A DNA stretch of 64,000 nt from Comamonas thiooxydans (GCF_002157685.2 NZ_AP026738.1:124001-188000); one strand, 5' to 3'; positions 11,018-20,821 are shown, counted from the first letter of the stretch. Notes: a model not told the origin generated them from the sequence alone. Numbers and translations are program-made.

Positions 11018-12220
11018 TTACAGTCCCAGCTTCCTGGCGACGTAATCGGCATCCTTGTCGCCGCGACCCGAGAGGTTGACCAGAATATGCTGGTCCTTGC
11101 CGAGCTTGGGCGCTTCGCGCATGGCCCAGGCCACGGCGTGCGCACTTTCCAGAGCCGGGATGATGCCCTCCACACGCGACAGCGTCATGAAGGCATCCAG
11201 GCATTCCTTGTCGTCCACGGACTGGTAGTCCACGCGGCCTATATCCTTGAGATAGCTGTGCTGCGGGCCCACGCCGGGGTAGTCCAGGCCCGAGGCAATG
11301 CTGTGCACGGCGGCCGGTGTGCCGTCGGCGTTCTCCAGCACATAGCACTTCATGCCGTGAATCTCGCCGGGCTTGCCAGCCGACAGCGTGGCGGCATGGC
11401 GGCCGGGCTTGTCCACGCCCTCACCGGCAGGTTCCACGCCCACCAGATGCACGGACTCGTCACCCAGGAAGGCCGTGAAGATGCCCATGGCATTGCTGCC
11501 CCCGCCCACGCAGGCCGCCACATGGTCGGGCAGCTTGCCATGCCGGGTATGGAACTGTTCGCGAGCCTCACGACCGACGATGGACTGGAAGTCCCGCACC
11601 ATCATGGGAAAGGGGTGGGGGCCGACCACCGAGCCAATCGCGTAGATGGTGTTGACGGGGTCTTGCAGATAGACCTCGAAGGCGCTGTCCACGGCCTCCT
11701 TCAGCGTGGCCGCGCCGCGCGTGACGGGCACCAGATTGCAGCCCAGGATGCGCATCTTGGTGACGTTGGGGTGCTCCTTCTCGATATCCACCTGGCCCAT
11801 GTGAATCTCGCAGGGAATGCCCACCAGTGCACAGGCCGTGGCCAGGGCCACGCCATGCTGGCCGGCGCCGGTCTCGGCAATGACTTTTTTCTTGCCCATG
11901 AACTTGGCCAGCAGCGCCTCGCCCAGGCAGTGGTTGATCTTGTGCGCCCCCGTGTGATTCAGATCCTCGCGCTTGAGATGGATCTGCGCGCCGCCCAATT
12001 GATCGGACAGGCGCCTGGCGTGAAAGATGGGGCTGGGCCGGCCCACATAGTCGGCAAACAGCGCGGCCAGCTCGTCCTGGAAGTCCTGGCGTTTGACGAT
12101 CTCCTCGTAGGCAGCGGCAATCTCGTCCATGCATTGCTTGAGCTCGGGCGGCACGAGCTGGCCGCCGTAGGGGCCGAAGAAGCCTTGCGCATCGGGCATG
12201 GCCTGGGGGTTCTGGGTCAT
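11018..12220 (-). CDS. trpB: Tryptophan synthase beta chain, stand-alone copy
   Basis: Makes tryptophan from indole and serine using pyridoxal phosphate. The ATG at 12220 follows AAGGAGA with good spacing and gives 400 residues, the normal TrpB1 length. Key features: [13 protein letters not shown] at the start, [17 protein letters not shown] with the PLP lysine Lys94, [14 protein letters not shown], the phosphate-binding [10 protein letters not shown] loop and the terminal SGRGDKD. Nothing is missing. Neither trpA nor trpF is adjacent; the neighbours are a glycerophosphodiesterase and, divergently, the DUF2868 gene. Either trpA is elsewhere or this is a second, trpA-independent copy. Confidence 0.95.
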   Translation of the reverse strand: MTQNPQAMPDAQGFFGPYGGQLVPPELKQCMDEIAAAYEEIVKRQDFQDELAALFADYVGRPSPIFHARRLSDQLGGAQIHLKREDLNHTGAHKINHCLGEALLAKFMGKKKVIAETGAGQHGVALATACALVGIPCEIHMGQVDIEKEHPNVTKMRILGCNLVPVTRGAATLKEAVDSAFEVYLQDPVNTIYAIGSVVGPHPFPMMVRDFQSIVGREAREQFHTRHGKLPDHVAACVGGGSNAMGIFTAFLGDESVHLVGVEPAGEGVDKPGRHAATLSAGKPGEIHGMKCYVLENADGTPAAVHSIASGLDYPGVGPQHSYLKDIGRVDYQSVDDKECLDAFMTLSRVEGIIPALESAHAVAWAMREAPKLGKDQHILVNLSGRGDKDADYVARKLGL

Positions 12221-12405
12221 GGCTTGTCTCCTTGGTGTGTGGTTCTGCGAAGCTGCATTCATAGCACACGGCGGGCTCAAGGCGCTTGCAGGCAAGTCCG
12301 GATGGAATCAGCACAGAAATGAACGCAGCCCCCAAGATGAAAGCGCTGACAGCTATTGTTTTGATATTTGCAACGCCCCTTCTTGCTCTGAAACACAATA
12401 GCAAC

Positions 12406-13854
12406 ATGAAAGCCAGCTCAGTCCGCGATATTGTCTTTGCCCACGCTCTGGAAACCGCCGCTCCGCACGAGGCGCTGCCCACGGCCGAGCGTTGCACTGC
12501 CATCACGCAGGAGTGCCTGCACGCCCAGGGCAAGACCAGGGGCGGCGGTCGTGCAGCGTTCGAGAGCTTTCTGCAGGAGCGGGCACAACGCGTGATCGCC
12601 GCAGCGCAGCTGCCTGCCGACATACGCGCCGTGGTCTGGCAGCGCGCCGGTATTTCACGCTGGTTGGTGCTGGCCGTGATGGCTGCGGCATTTGTGCTGG
12701 GCTTTGCGGGTCATGCGATCACGGACCCGCATCGTGTGGATCTGCTCTCCGCTTCCCTGATCGGCATCGTGCTGTGGAACCTGCTGGTCTATGTGCTGTT
12801 GCTGCTGTCCTGGCTGCGCAGTCTTGTTCGGCGCAGGCAAACAGTGATTGCACCGCTGGAGCCTGAGCCAGGTCAGGGCGCTGCGGCACAGCGGACCGTG
12901 GCAGCCCCCGGTGGCTGGCTGCAAAAACTGCAGACGAAAAGGTGGAGTGTTTCGCGCGGCACGGGGCTGCGCAAGATGGCGCTGAACTTCGAGCGCAACT
13001 GGTGGCAGGTCAACCAGAGACCGCGCCATGCGCAATGGCTTGTGTGCCTGCATCTGGGTGCGGCAATGCTGGCACTGGGTGCGCTGACATCGCTATGGCT
13101 CACCGGTCTCACCAAGGCTTATCAAGTGGGGTGGGAGAGCACTTTCCTCTCGCCGTCTGCCGTGCAGACCTGTCTGAACATGCTGTTTGCGCCGGTGCAG
13201 CATCTGCTGGGCCTGGCACCGTGGAGTCTGGCGCAGATCCAGGCACTGCAGGGCTGGTCGGCCGGTGATGCTGCAGATGCGGGGCCGCGCTGGGTGCAGC
13301 TCTACAGCTGGTTGCTAGGGTTGATGGTGGTGGCACCGCGTCTGCTGCTGGCGCTGTGGCAAGGTGCCAGGGTCTGGTGGTTGAGCCAGCATCTGGCATT
13401 GCCGCTGCAGCAGCCCTATTTCCAGAAGCTGCAGCGTGACTGGGCGGGGCGTGCAACGGCGCTGCTGGTGCAGCCCTACAGCCTGGACATCACGCCCGAG
13501 CGCGAAGCCGCCCTGCGCAGCCATGTGGCGCAGAGCTACGGCGCCGGGGCGCAGCTTGCGTTGCTGCCCGTGCTGGCCTATGGATCGCCCTTGCCGGACG
13601 CTTCGGCTGTTGACGCACAGCAGGTGCTGCTGCTCAATCTGGCTGCCACGCCCGAGGCGGAAATTCATGGAGTCCTGCTGGCGCAGGTATTGAACCGCTG
13701 GGGCGCGCATACCGATGTGTGGCTATGGGCGGCGGACTTTCGTGTGCGCAACAGCGGTGCCCCGGCGCGAGTGCAGGAGCGCGAACAGCTGTGGCGGGAA
13801 TTTGTGCGTGGCGCGGGCCTGAACGCGACCCTGGTGCCCGGCGCAGGAGTGTGA
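12406..13854 (+). CDS. DUF2868 membrane protein, partner of the DUF3482 GTPase
   Basis: A 482-residue protein starting at ATG 12406 (MKASSVRDIVFAHALE). It has an N-terminal helical domain, a pair of membrane segments around 90-150 (SRWLVLAVMAAAFVLGFAGH, LIGIVLWNLLVYVLLLLSWL), another near 240-265, a loop rich in Trp, and a further segment near 335-355, then a soluble C-terminal domain. This layout and the immediate downstream GTPase fit the DUF2868 family, which is found next to DUF3482 in many proteobacteria. Function is unknown; a membrane receptor or effector for the GTPase is an inference. Stop and next start overlap as TGATG, indicating translational coupling. Confidence 0.82.
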   Translation: MKASSVRDIVFAHALETAAPHEALPTAERCTAITQECLHAQGKTRGGGRAAFESFLQERAQRVIAAAQLPADIRAVVWQRAGISRWLVLAVMAAAFVLGFAGHAITDPHRVDLLSASLIGIVLWNLLVYVLLLLSWLRSLVRRRQTVIAPLEPEPGQGAAAQRTVAAPGGWLQKLQTKRWSVSRGTGLRKMALNFERNWWQVNQRPRHAQWLVCLHLGAAMLALGALTSLWLTGLTKAYQVGWESTFLSPSAVQTCLNMLFAPVQHLLGLAPWSLAQIQALQGWSAGDAADAGPRWVQLYSWLLGLMVVAPRLLLALWQGARVWWLSQHLALPLQQPYFQKLQRDWAGRATALLVQPYSLDITPEREAALRSHVAQSYGAGAQLALLPVLAYGSPLPDASAVDAQQVLLLNLAATPEAEIHGVLLAQVLNRWGAHTDVWLWAADFRVRNSGAPARVQEREQLWREFVRGAGLNATLVPGAGV

Positions 13855-15413
13855 TGATGAGTGAGAGCAAGGAGCTGGTTCCGATTGACAGCAGCATTCA
13901 GTGGTGTCTGCTGTCGCACACCAATATCGGCAAGACCACGCTGACCCGTACGCTGATGGCCGATGATGTCGGCGAGATTGACGATGCCGCACATGTGACC
14001 ACTCAGTCGCAGCGCTATCTGCTTCAGAAGACGCCGCAGGGCGATGAGCTGTGGCTTTGGGATACGCCGGGCTTCGGCGACTCGGTGCGGCTTTATGAAC
14101 GCCTGCGGCAGCAGGGCAATCCGCTGGGCTGGTTTCTCAGCAATGTCTGGGATCGCTGGCGCGACAGGTCTTTCTATCTGAGTCAGCGTGCATTGCTTGC
14201 TGCGCGCGATCATGCGGATGTGATGCTCTACCTCGTCAACGCGGCCGAAGACCCGGCAGATGCTGGCTACTGGAGCGCCGAGATGAACATTCTGGCCTGG
14301 ATGAACAAGCCGGTCATCGTGCTTCTCAACCAGATTGGCAGCGACACCACGGCAGAGCAGACACAGGAAGATTTGCGGCGCTGGCAGCAGGCGACGCAGA
14401 GCTTTCAAAGCGTGGTGCGCGATGTGCTGGTGCTGGATGCCTTCACGCGCAGCTGGTGGCATGAGCGCAAGATGATGCAAAGCATTGCGCCTTTGTTGCC
14501 TCAGTCCAAACAGTCTGCCTATCAGCGCCTGCTGGAGCAGCGAGCTTTGCAGCAGCAGCAGCGCGAGCAGGCGAGCCTGGGGGTCATGGCAGATCAGCTG
14601 ATAGCTGCGGCAGGTCTGCATGAAAAGCTCGATCCCGAGCAAGGCAAACTGCTGGCGCGTGCCTGGCAAAGCCTGAGCCAGCTCACCGCCAAATTGGGTA
14701 AATCGGCAGAGGGTGAAGAGCGGCTCGGAGCCCAGGCCAAGGCCGCCGTTCAGCGGCTGATGCAGGCTTTGCGTCAGGCCGATGTGCAGGCTACCCAGCG
14801 CTTGCTCGAGATTCATGGACTCGACGGTCAGGCGGCCAGTCAGATACAGGAGCAATTGCGCAGCCAGCTTCAGATCACCACGCCGGTCGATGCGCAGGCA
14901 GCCAGCTTGTGGGGGGCGTTGACTGCCGGCGCAGCCACAGGGCTGGGGGCCGATCTGATGGCAGGAGGTTTGACGCTGGGTGCCGGTGCCCTGGTGGGGG
15001 CGCTGCTGGGGGCCCTCACCTTTGGGGGCGCGGCTTGGGGAGCGAACAAGATGTTCGACCAGGAGCAGCAGAGCTTTCAACTCTCGACCGACTATCTGAA
15101 CGCCGCAGCTAGCCAGGTATTGCTCAAGTACCTGCTGATCTCGCATTTCGGCCGTGGTCGCGGTCGCTACACCAGCCCTGCGGCGCCCAGTCAATGGAGT
15201 GAGCTGACCCAGGGCACGGTGCAGACGCATGCCGCGCAATGGGCCGCACTCTGGGCGCAGCTGCGCGAAGCACATGCCACAGGAGCTGCTACCGATGCGC
15301 AGAGAGTCTCCATGATGGAGCTGCTCTCGCAAAGCCTGCAGCAGATCATGGCCGACCTCTATCCGGGGCTGAACGCAGAGTCCGGTGTCAGAGACGGGGA
15401 AAGCGCACGGTGA
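13854..15413 (+). CDS. DUF3482 GTPase-like protein
   Basis: A 519-residue protein with an N-terminal GTPase domain. The P-loop reads SHTNIGKTTL, followed by the switch region and DTPGFGDSVRL (G3). G4 is LNQIGSD, not the canonical NKxD. A long helical region (about 210-340) precedes a glycine-rich hydrophobic hairpin (ATGLGADLMAGGLTLGAGAL), which may insert in a membrane. It resembles DUF3482/YfjP-like proteins and is coupled to the DUF2868 gene. Its last 26 bases overlap the convergent histidine kinase gene. Cellular role unknown. The altered G1 first residue (Ser for Gly) and G4 suggest modified nucleotide specificity or weak binding. Confidence 0.82.
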   Translation: MMSESKELVPIDSSIQWCLLSHTNIGKTTLTRTLMADDVGEIDDAAHVTTQSQRYLLQKTPQGDELWLWDTPGFGDSVRLYERLRQQGNPLGWFLSNVWDRWRDRSFYLSQRALLAARDHADVMLYLVNAAEDPADAGYWSAEMNILAWMNKPVIVLLNQIGSDTTAEQTQEDLRRWQQATQSFQSVVRDVLVLDAFTRSWWHERKMMQSIAPLLPQSKQSAYQRLLEQRALQQQQREQASLGVMADQLIAAAGLHEKLDPEQGKLLARAWQSLSQLTAKLGKSAEGEERLGAQAKAAVQRLMQALRQADVQATQRLLEIHGLDGQAASQIQEQLRSQLQITTPVDAQAASLWGALTAGAATGLGADLMAGGLTLGAGALVGALLGALTFGGAAWGANKMFDQEQQSFQLSTDYLNAAASQVLLKYLLISHFGRGRGRYTSPAAPSQWSELTQGTVQTHAAQWAALWAQLREAHATGAATDAQRVSMMELLSQSLQQIMADLYPGLNAESGVRDGESAR

Positions 15414-16560
15414 AAAGCGCGCCGCCACGCTCGGATATGCCCGTGCTGACGGTGCCGCCCTGCGAAGTCACCAGAGCCTTGACGATGGACAGACCCAGGC
15501 CCGAGCCTTCCCGGCGGCGCTTGCCTGGGGCCTGGACAAAGCGCTGGAAGGGGTGGGCCTGAACTTCGTCGGCAAGGCCGGGCCCCGCATCGCCCACTTC
15601 CAGGATCACCCATGACTGGTTCTGGTGGTCGGAGCTCGTATGCACCCGGATGCTCAGCCAATGGCCGCTGCTGGCATGGCGCAGCACGTTGCTGATGAGG
15701 TTGGTGGTGATCTGGCGCAAGCGATCGGTGTCGGCCTTGATGTCGGTGCTGCCATCGCCGTCCTGCATGGGCAGATCCAGTGACAGGGCCATGTCCAGCT
15801 TTTGCAGCTGCGGGTGCAAGTCCTCGACGACGTCACCGACCAGTGCGGCGAGGTCTATGCGTTCCTTGCGCAGAGACAGCTGTCCGGCGTCGGCCATGGA
15901 CAGGGTGTGCAGATCGCCGACCAGCCGTCCCAGATGCTCGACCTGGGCCAGCAGCGTCTTCATCTCGGCCTGGCTGGAGTCGATGACGCCGTCGCAGATC
16001 GCATGCAGTCTTGCCTGCAGCACCGTCAATGGGGTGCGCAGCTCGTGGGAGATGGAGGCGGCGGTGGCCAGGCGTTCCGCCTCCAGCGTTTCCAGCGAAT
16101 CAACCATGCCGTTGAAGGCATCGATCATCTCGGCCATCTCGCCATGGGCATTGCCCTTGACGGCTCTGGAGGCCAGGTCGCCACGCTCCACGCGCGCAGC
16201 CACTTCCACCATCGAGGCCAGCGGACTGGTGATGCGGCGGGAGATCCAGAAACCCACGGCCATGCCGAAAGGCAGGCTGACGGCCAGACCGATGACCAGC
16301 GACCATTTCTCGCCGAACAGGCGATCGCCCTCCCAGTACTCGGAGTAGATCTGCAAGGCTCTGGGGCTGTCCTCCAGATCCTGGGACTTCAGCGCTTCCA
16401 GCTCGGTCTTGACGGGGCTTGGCAGATGGCGATAGAACTCGCGGTACTGCAGCTCGGAAAACGCCAGCACGCCAATCGCCAGCGAGGCAATGGCCAGCAG
16501 CACGGCCGCCGTGATCCACAGACCAAAGCGGACCCAGATGCGGTTCAGTCCCAGGGCCAT
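15388..16560 (-). CDS. Sensor histidine kinase of the exporter locus
   Basis: A 390-residue membrane kinase: helix 1 at about 13-33, a short periplasmic loop (about 35-83), helix 2 at 86-106, then HAMP (ISRRITSPLASMVEVAARV). The H-box SISHELRTPLT places the phospho-accepting His at 172. N box (NLISNVLRHA), G1 (DAGPGL) and G2 (GSGLGLSIV) are all present. It resembles BaeS/envelope-stress kinases with small sensor loops. The start overlaps the end of the response regulator gene by 16 bases, so both are co-translated. The divergent operon starting at 17495 is the obvious target. The signal is unknown. Confidence 0.93.
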   Translation of the reverse strand: MALGLNRIWVRFGLWITAAVLLAIASLAIGVLAFSELQYREFYRHLPSPVKTELEALKSQDLEDSPRALQIYSEYWEGDRLFGEKWSLVIGLAVSLPFGMAVGFWISRRITSPLASMVEVAARVERGDLASRAVKGNAHGEMAEMIDAFNGMVDSLETLEAERLATAASISHELRTPLTVLQARLHAICDGVIDSSQAEMKTLLAQVEHLGRLVGDLHTLSMADAGQLSLRKERIDLAALVGDVVEDLHPQLQKLDMALSLDLPMQDGDGSTDIKADTDRLRQITTNLISNVLRHASSGHWLSIRVHTSSDHQNQSWVILEVGDAGPGLADEVQAHPFQRFVQAPGKRRREGSGLGLSIVKALVTSQGGTVSTGISERGGALFTVRFPRL

Positions 16561-17267
16561 AGACGATAGCCAATACCGCGCACGGTCTCGATCAGCCCAT
16601 CCTGGCCGGCCAGCTGCAGCTTGCGGCGCAGTTTGGAGAGATGGGAGTCGATCACCCGCTCCAGCGCATCGCTTTCCGGCAGGCAGTTCTCAATCAGGTA
16701 GGCACGTGAAAAGCAGCGGCGTGGCTGGGCCGCCAGGCAGGCCAGCAGACGGAATTCCGTGAGCGTCAGCGCCAGAGGCACGGCCTGGCCCGCATCGTCA
16801 TAGACGGCTGCACTATGGGCTTCCACGTCGATCTCTATGGGGCCGACGCGTATAGGCGCGGCCACCGGCGCAGGCTTGGCCTGGGTGCGGCGCAGCACGG
16901 CACGCACCCGGGCCACCACCTCGGGAGGGTTGAAAGGCTTGACCACATAGTCGTCCGCCCCCAGGCGCAGTGCCAGCAGCTTGTCCACATCGTCTGCCAG
17001 GGCCGTCACCATGATGACGGGGACATCGCTGTCATTGCGAATCATGCGCAGCACATCCACTCCATCGACCTTGGGCAGATGAATGTCTAGCAGCACCAGG
17101 TCCGGGCGCAGCTGCCGAAAGCTCTGCAGGGCTTCCTCGCCGTCCTGCGCCATGCGGATGCGCAGGCCGTCGCGCTCCAGATAGGCGCTGAGAACGCCGG
17201 CAATTCCGGGTTCGTCTTCGACTACAAGCACCATGGGCGTGGAAGCAGGTTGAGTAAAAGTAGTCAT
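16545..17267 (-). CDS. OmpR/PhoB-family response regulator of the exporter locus
   Basis: A 240-residue regulator from the ATG at 17267 (a longer frame starts at 17294). The receiver has the acidic pair in VVEDEPG, the phospho-acceptor Asp61 in LLDIHLPKVDG, and Lys110 in YVVKPFNPPEV. The C-terminal winged helix contains LTLTEFRLLACLAAQPRR and the recognition region ERVIDSHLSKLRRKL, ending VRGIGYRLWPW as in BaeR/OmpR types. It heads the kinase operon and is divergent from the exporter operon across 227 bases. Direct control of that operon is inferred; I could not pick out a tandem repeat operator there with confidence. Confidence 0.93.
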   Translation of the reverse strand: MTTFTQPASTPMVLVVEDEPGIAGVLSAYLERDGLRIRMAQDGEEALQSFRQLRPDLVLLDIHLPKVDGVDVLRMIRNDSDVPVIMVTALADDVDKLLALRLGADDYVVKPFNPPEVVARVRAVLRRTQAKPAPVAAPIRVGPIEIDVEAHSAAVYDDAGQAVPLALTLTEFRLLACLAAQPRRCFSRAYLIENCLPESDALERVIDSHLSKLRRKLQLAGQDGLIETVRGIGYRLWPWD

Positions 17268-17494
17268 GGTTTTGTGTGCAGCAAAGTCATGCATCTGCTG
17301 GACTCCCTGAAACTTGTTATCTGCACATTATGTGCGTTGCCGCTGCAATAGCCGAATGGAGGCGGCTCTCCATAATTCCTACATAAACCCTGCAATCTGG
17401 CGAAAGCTTGCTGCCGTCCAATGGCGAGGATGGAAAGCTGTTTCCGCTTTCTGCAGGTTCCCGGGTGACACCTATAGCTTGAGCCAACTGCGCT

Positions 17495-18904
17495 GTGATA
17501 TTTCCCTCTCACGTCTCGCGTCTTCGCATGGGCAGTCTGTGCCTGTGTGCCTTGTCGTTGCTGGCAGGCTGTGCTGCGCCCGAGGCAGTCAAGCTGGACC
17601 GGACCACACCACCTCAATGGCAGCAGCAGGAGTCGGCTCAAAAGTCGGACCCCGCGGAGCTGGCTCAATGGTGGCGTGCCTGGAATGACCCTGCTCTCAA
17701 TGCGCTGGTGGACGAGGCGCTGTCCCAGAACCTTGATGTAGCCCAATCCGTGCTGCGCCTGCGTCAGCAGCGCTTGCTGGCAGGTACGGCCGATGCGGCT
17801 TTCCGCCCCATAGTCAATACCGGAGCGCGGACCCTGCAGGATATTGCGGCAGTTGATACCTACTTTCATGCCAGCATTGATGTGAGCTGGGATCTGGGCC
17901 TGTTTGGCGATTCCGCCGCGGCACGCCGTGCAGGCGCAGCCGGCGTGCTGGACGCGCAAGCCCAGCTGCATGCGGCGCGGGTGGCCCTGGTGGCCGATGT
18001 GGTGCACCGCTATCTCGATATCCGGCTGGCCCAGGTGCAGCGTGGTTTCGCCGAAAAGCAGTTGCAGCAGGCACAGCGACAGCTGCAGCTCTTGCAGGTT
18101 CGGCATGAGCAGAGACTGACAGATGCCCAGACTCTGGAGCAGCAACAGTTGCAGCTGCGCACCGCAGAGTCTCAGCTGTCCACACTGAACGAAGCCCAGG
18201 CACGTGCTGCCCATGCGCTGGCAGCCCTGCTGGGGCGCGAGCGCGCCGAGCCGCAATGGCTGCAGCCCGGTGCCGCTGCCGCGCTGCCCGCAGTGCAGGC
18301 GCTTACCGTGCTGCCGGCAGACCTGCTGCGCAACCGCCCCGATATTCAAAGTGCCGAGGCTGCTGTGGAACAGGCCGCAGCCGAGGTCGGCGTGTCGCGC
18401 GCGGCGCTCTATCCGCGGCTGACCCTGACAGGGTCCCTGCTGTATGCCTACAACCTGACGCGCAATCACCGCACGACCTCGGACTCCATCCCCATGGTCG
18501 GTCCGCAGATCGATATTCCGCTCTTTGACTGGGGGCGCCGCCGTGCCGTGGCGGACGGCAAGGAGCTGGCGCTGCAGGCCAGCATCAAGGCATACCGCCA
18601 GGCCGTGCTCAACGGTATGGCCGAGGCGGAATCGGCGCTGGCGGCGGTTGCCGCCCAGCAGCAAAGACAGCAGCAGCTGCAGTCCCAGCAGCAGATTCAT
18701 GCCGGGCTCGAGAAGGCTCAGGCAGTGCGCCAGCAGCTGGGCCTGTCCAGCGAGCTTGCGGGCATCGATAGCACCCGTGCCAGCCTGCAAAACCAGAGCG
18801 AGCTGGCAACCGCCAGGGCTGCCGAGGCACTGGCCTATGTGGCGCTCTACAAGGCCGTGGGCGCTGCGCCCATCGATGCCGCAGTCTCCGAGGTCCAGCC
18901 ATGA
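17495..18904 (+). CDS. TolC/NodT-type outer-membrane efflux lipoprotein
   Basis: Outer-membrane channel of a tripartite exporter. Residues 1-26 are a lipoprotein signal ending in LLAGC; the cysteine at about 25 would be lipidated. The 469-residue body has the two-fold repeat of the OEP family, with long heptad-like helices (LAQVQRGFAEKQLQQAQRQL) and a repeat joint around RNRPDIQSAEAAVEQAAAEV. I prefer the GTG at 17495 because it supplies the positively charged n-region (HVSRLR); the ATG at 17528 is the alternative. It opens a nine-gene rightward operon whose stop/start pairs mostly overlap. The next three genes supply an ABC permease, ATPase and adaptor. Confidence 0.92.
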   Translation: MIFPSHVSRLRMGSLCLCALSLLAGCAAPEAVKLDRTTPPQWQQQESAQKSDPAELAQWWRAWNDPALNALVDEALSQNLDVAQSVLRLRQQRLLAGTADAAFRPIVNTGARTLQDIAAVDTYFHASIDVSWDLGLFGDSAAARRAGAAGVLDAQAQLHAARVALVADVVHRYLDIRLAQVQRGFAEKQLQQAQRQLQLLQVRHEQRLTDAQTLEQQQLQLRTAESQLSTLNEAQARAAHALAALLGRERAEPQWLQPGAAAALPAVQALTVLPADLLRNRPDIQSAEAAVEQAAAEVGVSRAALYPRLTLTGSLLYAYNLTRNHRTTSDSIPMVGPQIDIPLFDWGRRRAVADGKELALQASIKAYRQAVLNGMAEAESALAAVAAQQQRQQQLQSQQQIHAGLEKAQAVRQQLGLSSELAGIDSTRASLQNQSELATARAAEALAYVALYKAVGAAPIDAAVSEVQP

Positions 18905-20049
18905 TTGCCCTGGCGCGCAAGACGCTGATCCATGAGTGGAGACGCTTTGTCCCCTCGGTGTTCGCCGTGGGCTTTTCAGGCGTTCTGCTGGCCATGCAGG
19001 CTGCCTTGGTGCTGGGCATCTTCGGCTCTGCCGCGATCTACGTGACGGCTTCTTCGGCCGACCTCTGGGTGGGCTATCCGGGTACGCAAAGCGTGAATTT
19101 CGGGCGCAATATCGGCAGCGATGTGGAGATGCGTCTGCGCATGGACCCCGATGTGGCGGCCGTGGAATCCTATGTCTGGGTCGATGGCGACTGGCGCGCG
19201 CGTGCCGGTGCCCAGGGTGCGACCGGAGGCGGAGTCTCGGTCTATCTTTCGGGCGTCAGCACTGCGGACAACTCCATGATGTTCACCAAGGTGCTCACCT
19301 CCTGGCAGCGACAGCTGCTGCGCGAGCCCGGTGCCGTGATTGTGGACAGGGCGGACCTGGGGACTCTGGGCGCGCAGGAAGGCAGCACGGCCTGGATCAA
19401 CAACCATGCGGTCAAGATCGTGGCTGCCGTAGACGGCTTGCGCGGTCTGGGCGGTGTCAACGTGATCGCCTCGCTCAGCACGGCCCGCGAAATTGCAGAA
19501 ACCAGTGCCGAGCGTGGCAGCACCTATTTCGTGGCGCGCCTGAAGCAAGCGGCCAAGGCCGGCGAGGCCCAGGCGAGATTGAGCCAGCCCAGCAGCAGCT
19601 TCGGTCCGTACGAGGTCTGGACGGCGGATGCTTTTGCGCGCCGCTCGCAGCGTTACTGGATGCTCGATACCGGAGCCGGTGCCGGCGTGCTCTTCATGGC
19701 CGTCATCGTCTGCCTGGTGGGCGCCATCGTGACCAGCCAGTCGCTCAAGGCGGTGGTGGCGGGGTCCGCCCGCGAGTATGCGGTGCTCAATGCTCTGGGC
19801 GTGAGCCGAGCGGCACTGGGTCGTGTGGTGGTCGAGCAGGCCTGCTGGATTGGCGGCCTGGGCTTTGTGCTGGCGGCACTGGCCAGCGCGGTGCTGCTCA
19901 GCATTGCATCCACCTATCGCGTCCCTGTGGCCCTCAACTTGTCAGCGGTACTCGCTTGCGGCTTTCTGGTGGCCGTGCTGTCGCTGCTGTCGGGTCTGGG
20001 CGCCATGCGCAGCCTGCTGCGCGCCGATCCGGCAACCCTGTTGCGTTAA
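18901..20049 (+). CDS. FtsX/DevC-type ABC transporter permease
   Basis: A 382-residue inner-membrane subunit. One membrane segment near 20-45 is followed by a large periplasmic domain (about 50-255) and three C-terminal segments (about 258-285, 313-335, 345-370), the four-helix layout of FtsX/MacB/DevC permeases. Length and the RKTLIHEWRRFVPSV start resemble DevC of heterocyst glycolipid exporters more than MacB, since the ATPase is a separate protein. ATGA overlap with the upstream channel gene shows coupling. The substrate is unknown; DevC/MacB types move lipids, peptides or hydrophobic drugs from the inner leaflet or periplasm rather than the cytoplasm. Confidence 0.88.
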   Translation: MIALARKTLIHEWRRFVPSVFAVGFSGVLLAMQAALVLGIFGSAAIYVTASSADLWVGYPGTQSVNFGRNIGSDVEMRLRMDPDVAAVESYVWVDGDWRARAGAQGATGGGVSVYLSGVSTADNSMMFTKVLTSWQRQLLREPGAVIVDRADLGTLGAQEGSTAWINNHAVKIVAAVDGLRGLGGVNVIASLSTAREIAETSAERGSTYFVARLKQAAKAGEAQARLSQPSSSFGPYEVWTADAFARRSQRYWMLDTGAGAGVLFMAVIVCLVGAIVTSQSLKAVVAGSAREYAVLNALGVSRAALGRVVVEQACWIGGLGFVLAALASAVLLSIASTYRVPVALNLSAVLACGFLVAVLSLLSGLGAMRSLLRADPATLLR

Positions 20050-20059
20050 GGCCTGAAAC

Positions 20060-20821
20060 ATGCAAGCCGGGACCATGGAACGCATCAAAAATTCTGCTGC
20101 AGTCAAGGATGCAGCGCCCAGCCTTGAGGCCGTGCGTCTCGACAAATCCTTTGTGTCGGGCATCGTGCAGGTGCATGTGTTGCAAGGGCTGTCCGTCAGC
20201 CTCTATGCGGGGGAGTTGAGTCTGATCTCTGGCCCTTCGGGCTGCGGAAAAAGCACGCTGCTGTCGCTGATGTCGGGTCTGCAAAAGCCCGATGCCGGTC
20301 ACGCGATCGCACTGGGCGAGGATCTGGCCAAGCTCGGCACGGCGGCGCTGGAGAAATTTCGTCTGCGCCATACGGGTTTTGTCTTCCAGGGCTTCAATCT
20401 GTTTCCGGCCTTGACGGCACTGGAGCAGGTGCAACTGCCGCTGGGCTATATGGGGCTCAGAAGCGCCGAGACATTGCGCCGTGCCAAGGAGGCGCTCGAT
20501 GAAGTGGGGCTCTCCCACCGCAGTCATATGCGCCCGGCCCAGCTGTCGGGCGGCGAGAAGCAGCGTGTTGCCATCGCACGTGCCATGGCCAAGCAGCCGC
20601 GTCTGCTGTTTGCCGACGAGCCCACCAGTGCGCTGGATGCCGAGAGCGGCCAGCGCGTCATTGACTTGCTGCACCGTGCAGCGCGCACGCACGGCACAAC
20701 GGTGCTCTGCGTCAGCCATGACCCGCGTCTGGTGCGCCACGCCGATCGTGTGCTGGGCATGGAAGACGGCGCCATTCGCAGCGACTGGCGCCAGAACAGC
20801 CCCATCAAGGAATCAACATGA
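20060..20821 (+). CDS. ABC transporter ATPase (DevA/LolD/MacB type)
   Basis: A 253-residue cytoplasmic ATPase that powers the FtsX-type permease. Walker A is GPSGCGKST, the Q-loop FVFQGFNLFPALTALEQV is typical of the LolD/MacB class, the signature is LSGGEKQRVAIARA, Walker B is LLFADEPTSALD and the switch histidine is in LCVSHDPRLVRHAD. It starts 10 bases after the permease stop; an in-frame ATG at 20075 is a possible alternative. Its end overlaps the adaptor start by four bases. Confidence 0.94.
   Translation: MQAGTMERIKNSAAVKDAAPSLEAVRLDKSFVSGIVQVHVLQGLSVSLYAGELSLISGPSGCGKSTLLSLMSGLQKPDAGHAIALGEDLAKLGTAALEKFRLRHTGFVFQGFNLFPALTALEQVQLPLGYMGLRSAETLRRAKEALDEVGLSHRSHMRPAQLSGGEKQRVAIARAMAKQPRLLFADEPTSALDAESGQRVIDLLHRAARTHGTTVLCVSHDPRLVRHADRVLGMEDGAIRSDWRQNSPIKEST

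Noticed and set aside
17268..17494. Direct-repeat operator for the response regulator between the divergent transcripts
   Set aside because: I could not find a convincing tandem repeat by eye; a motif search over orthologous regions is needed.
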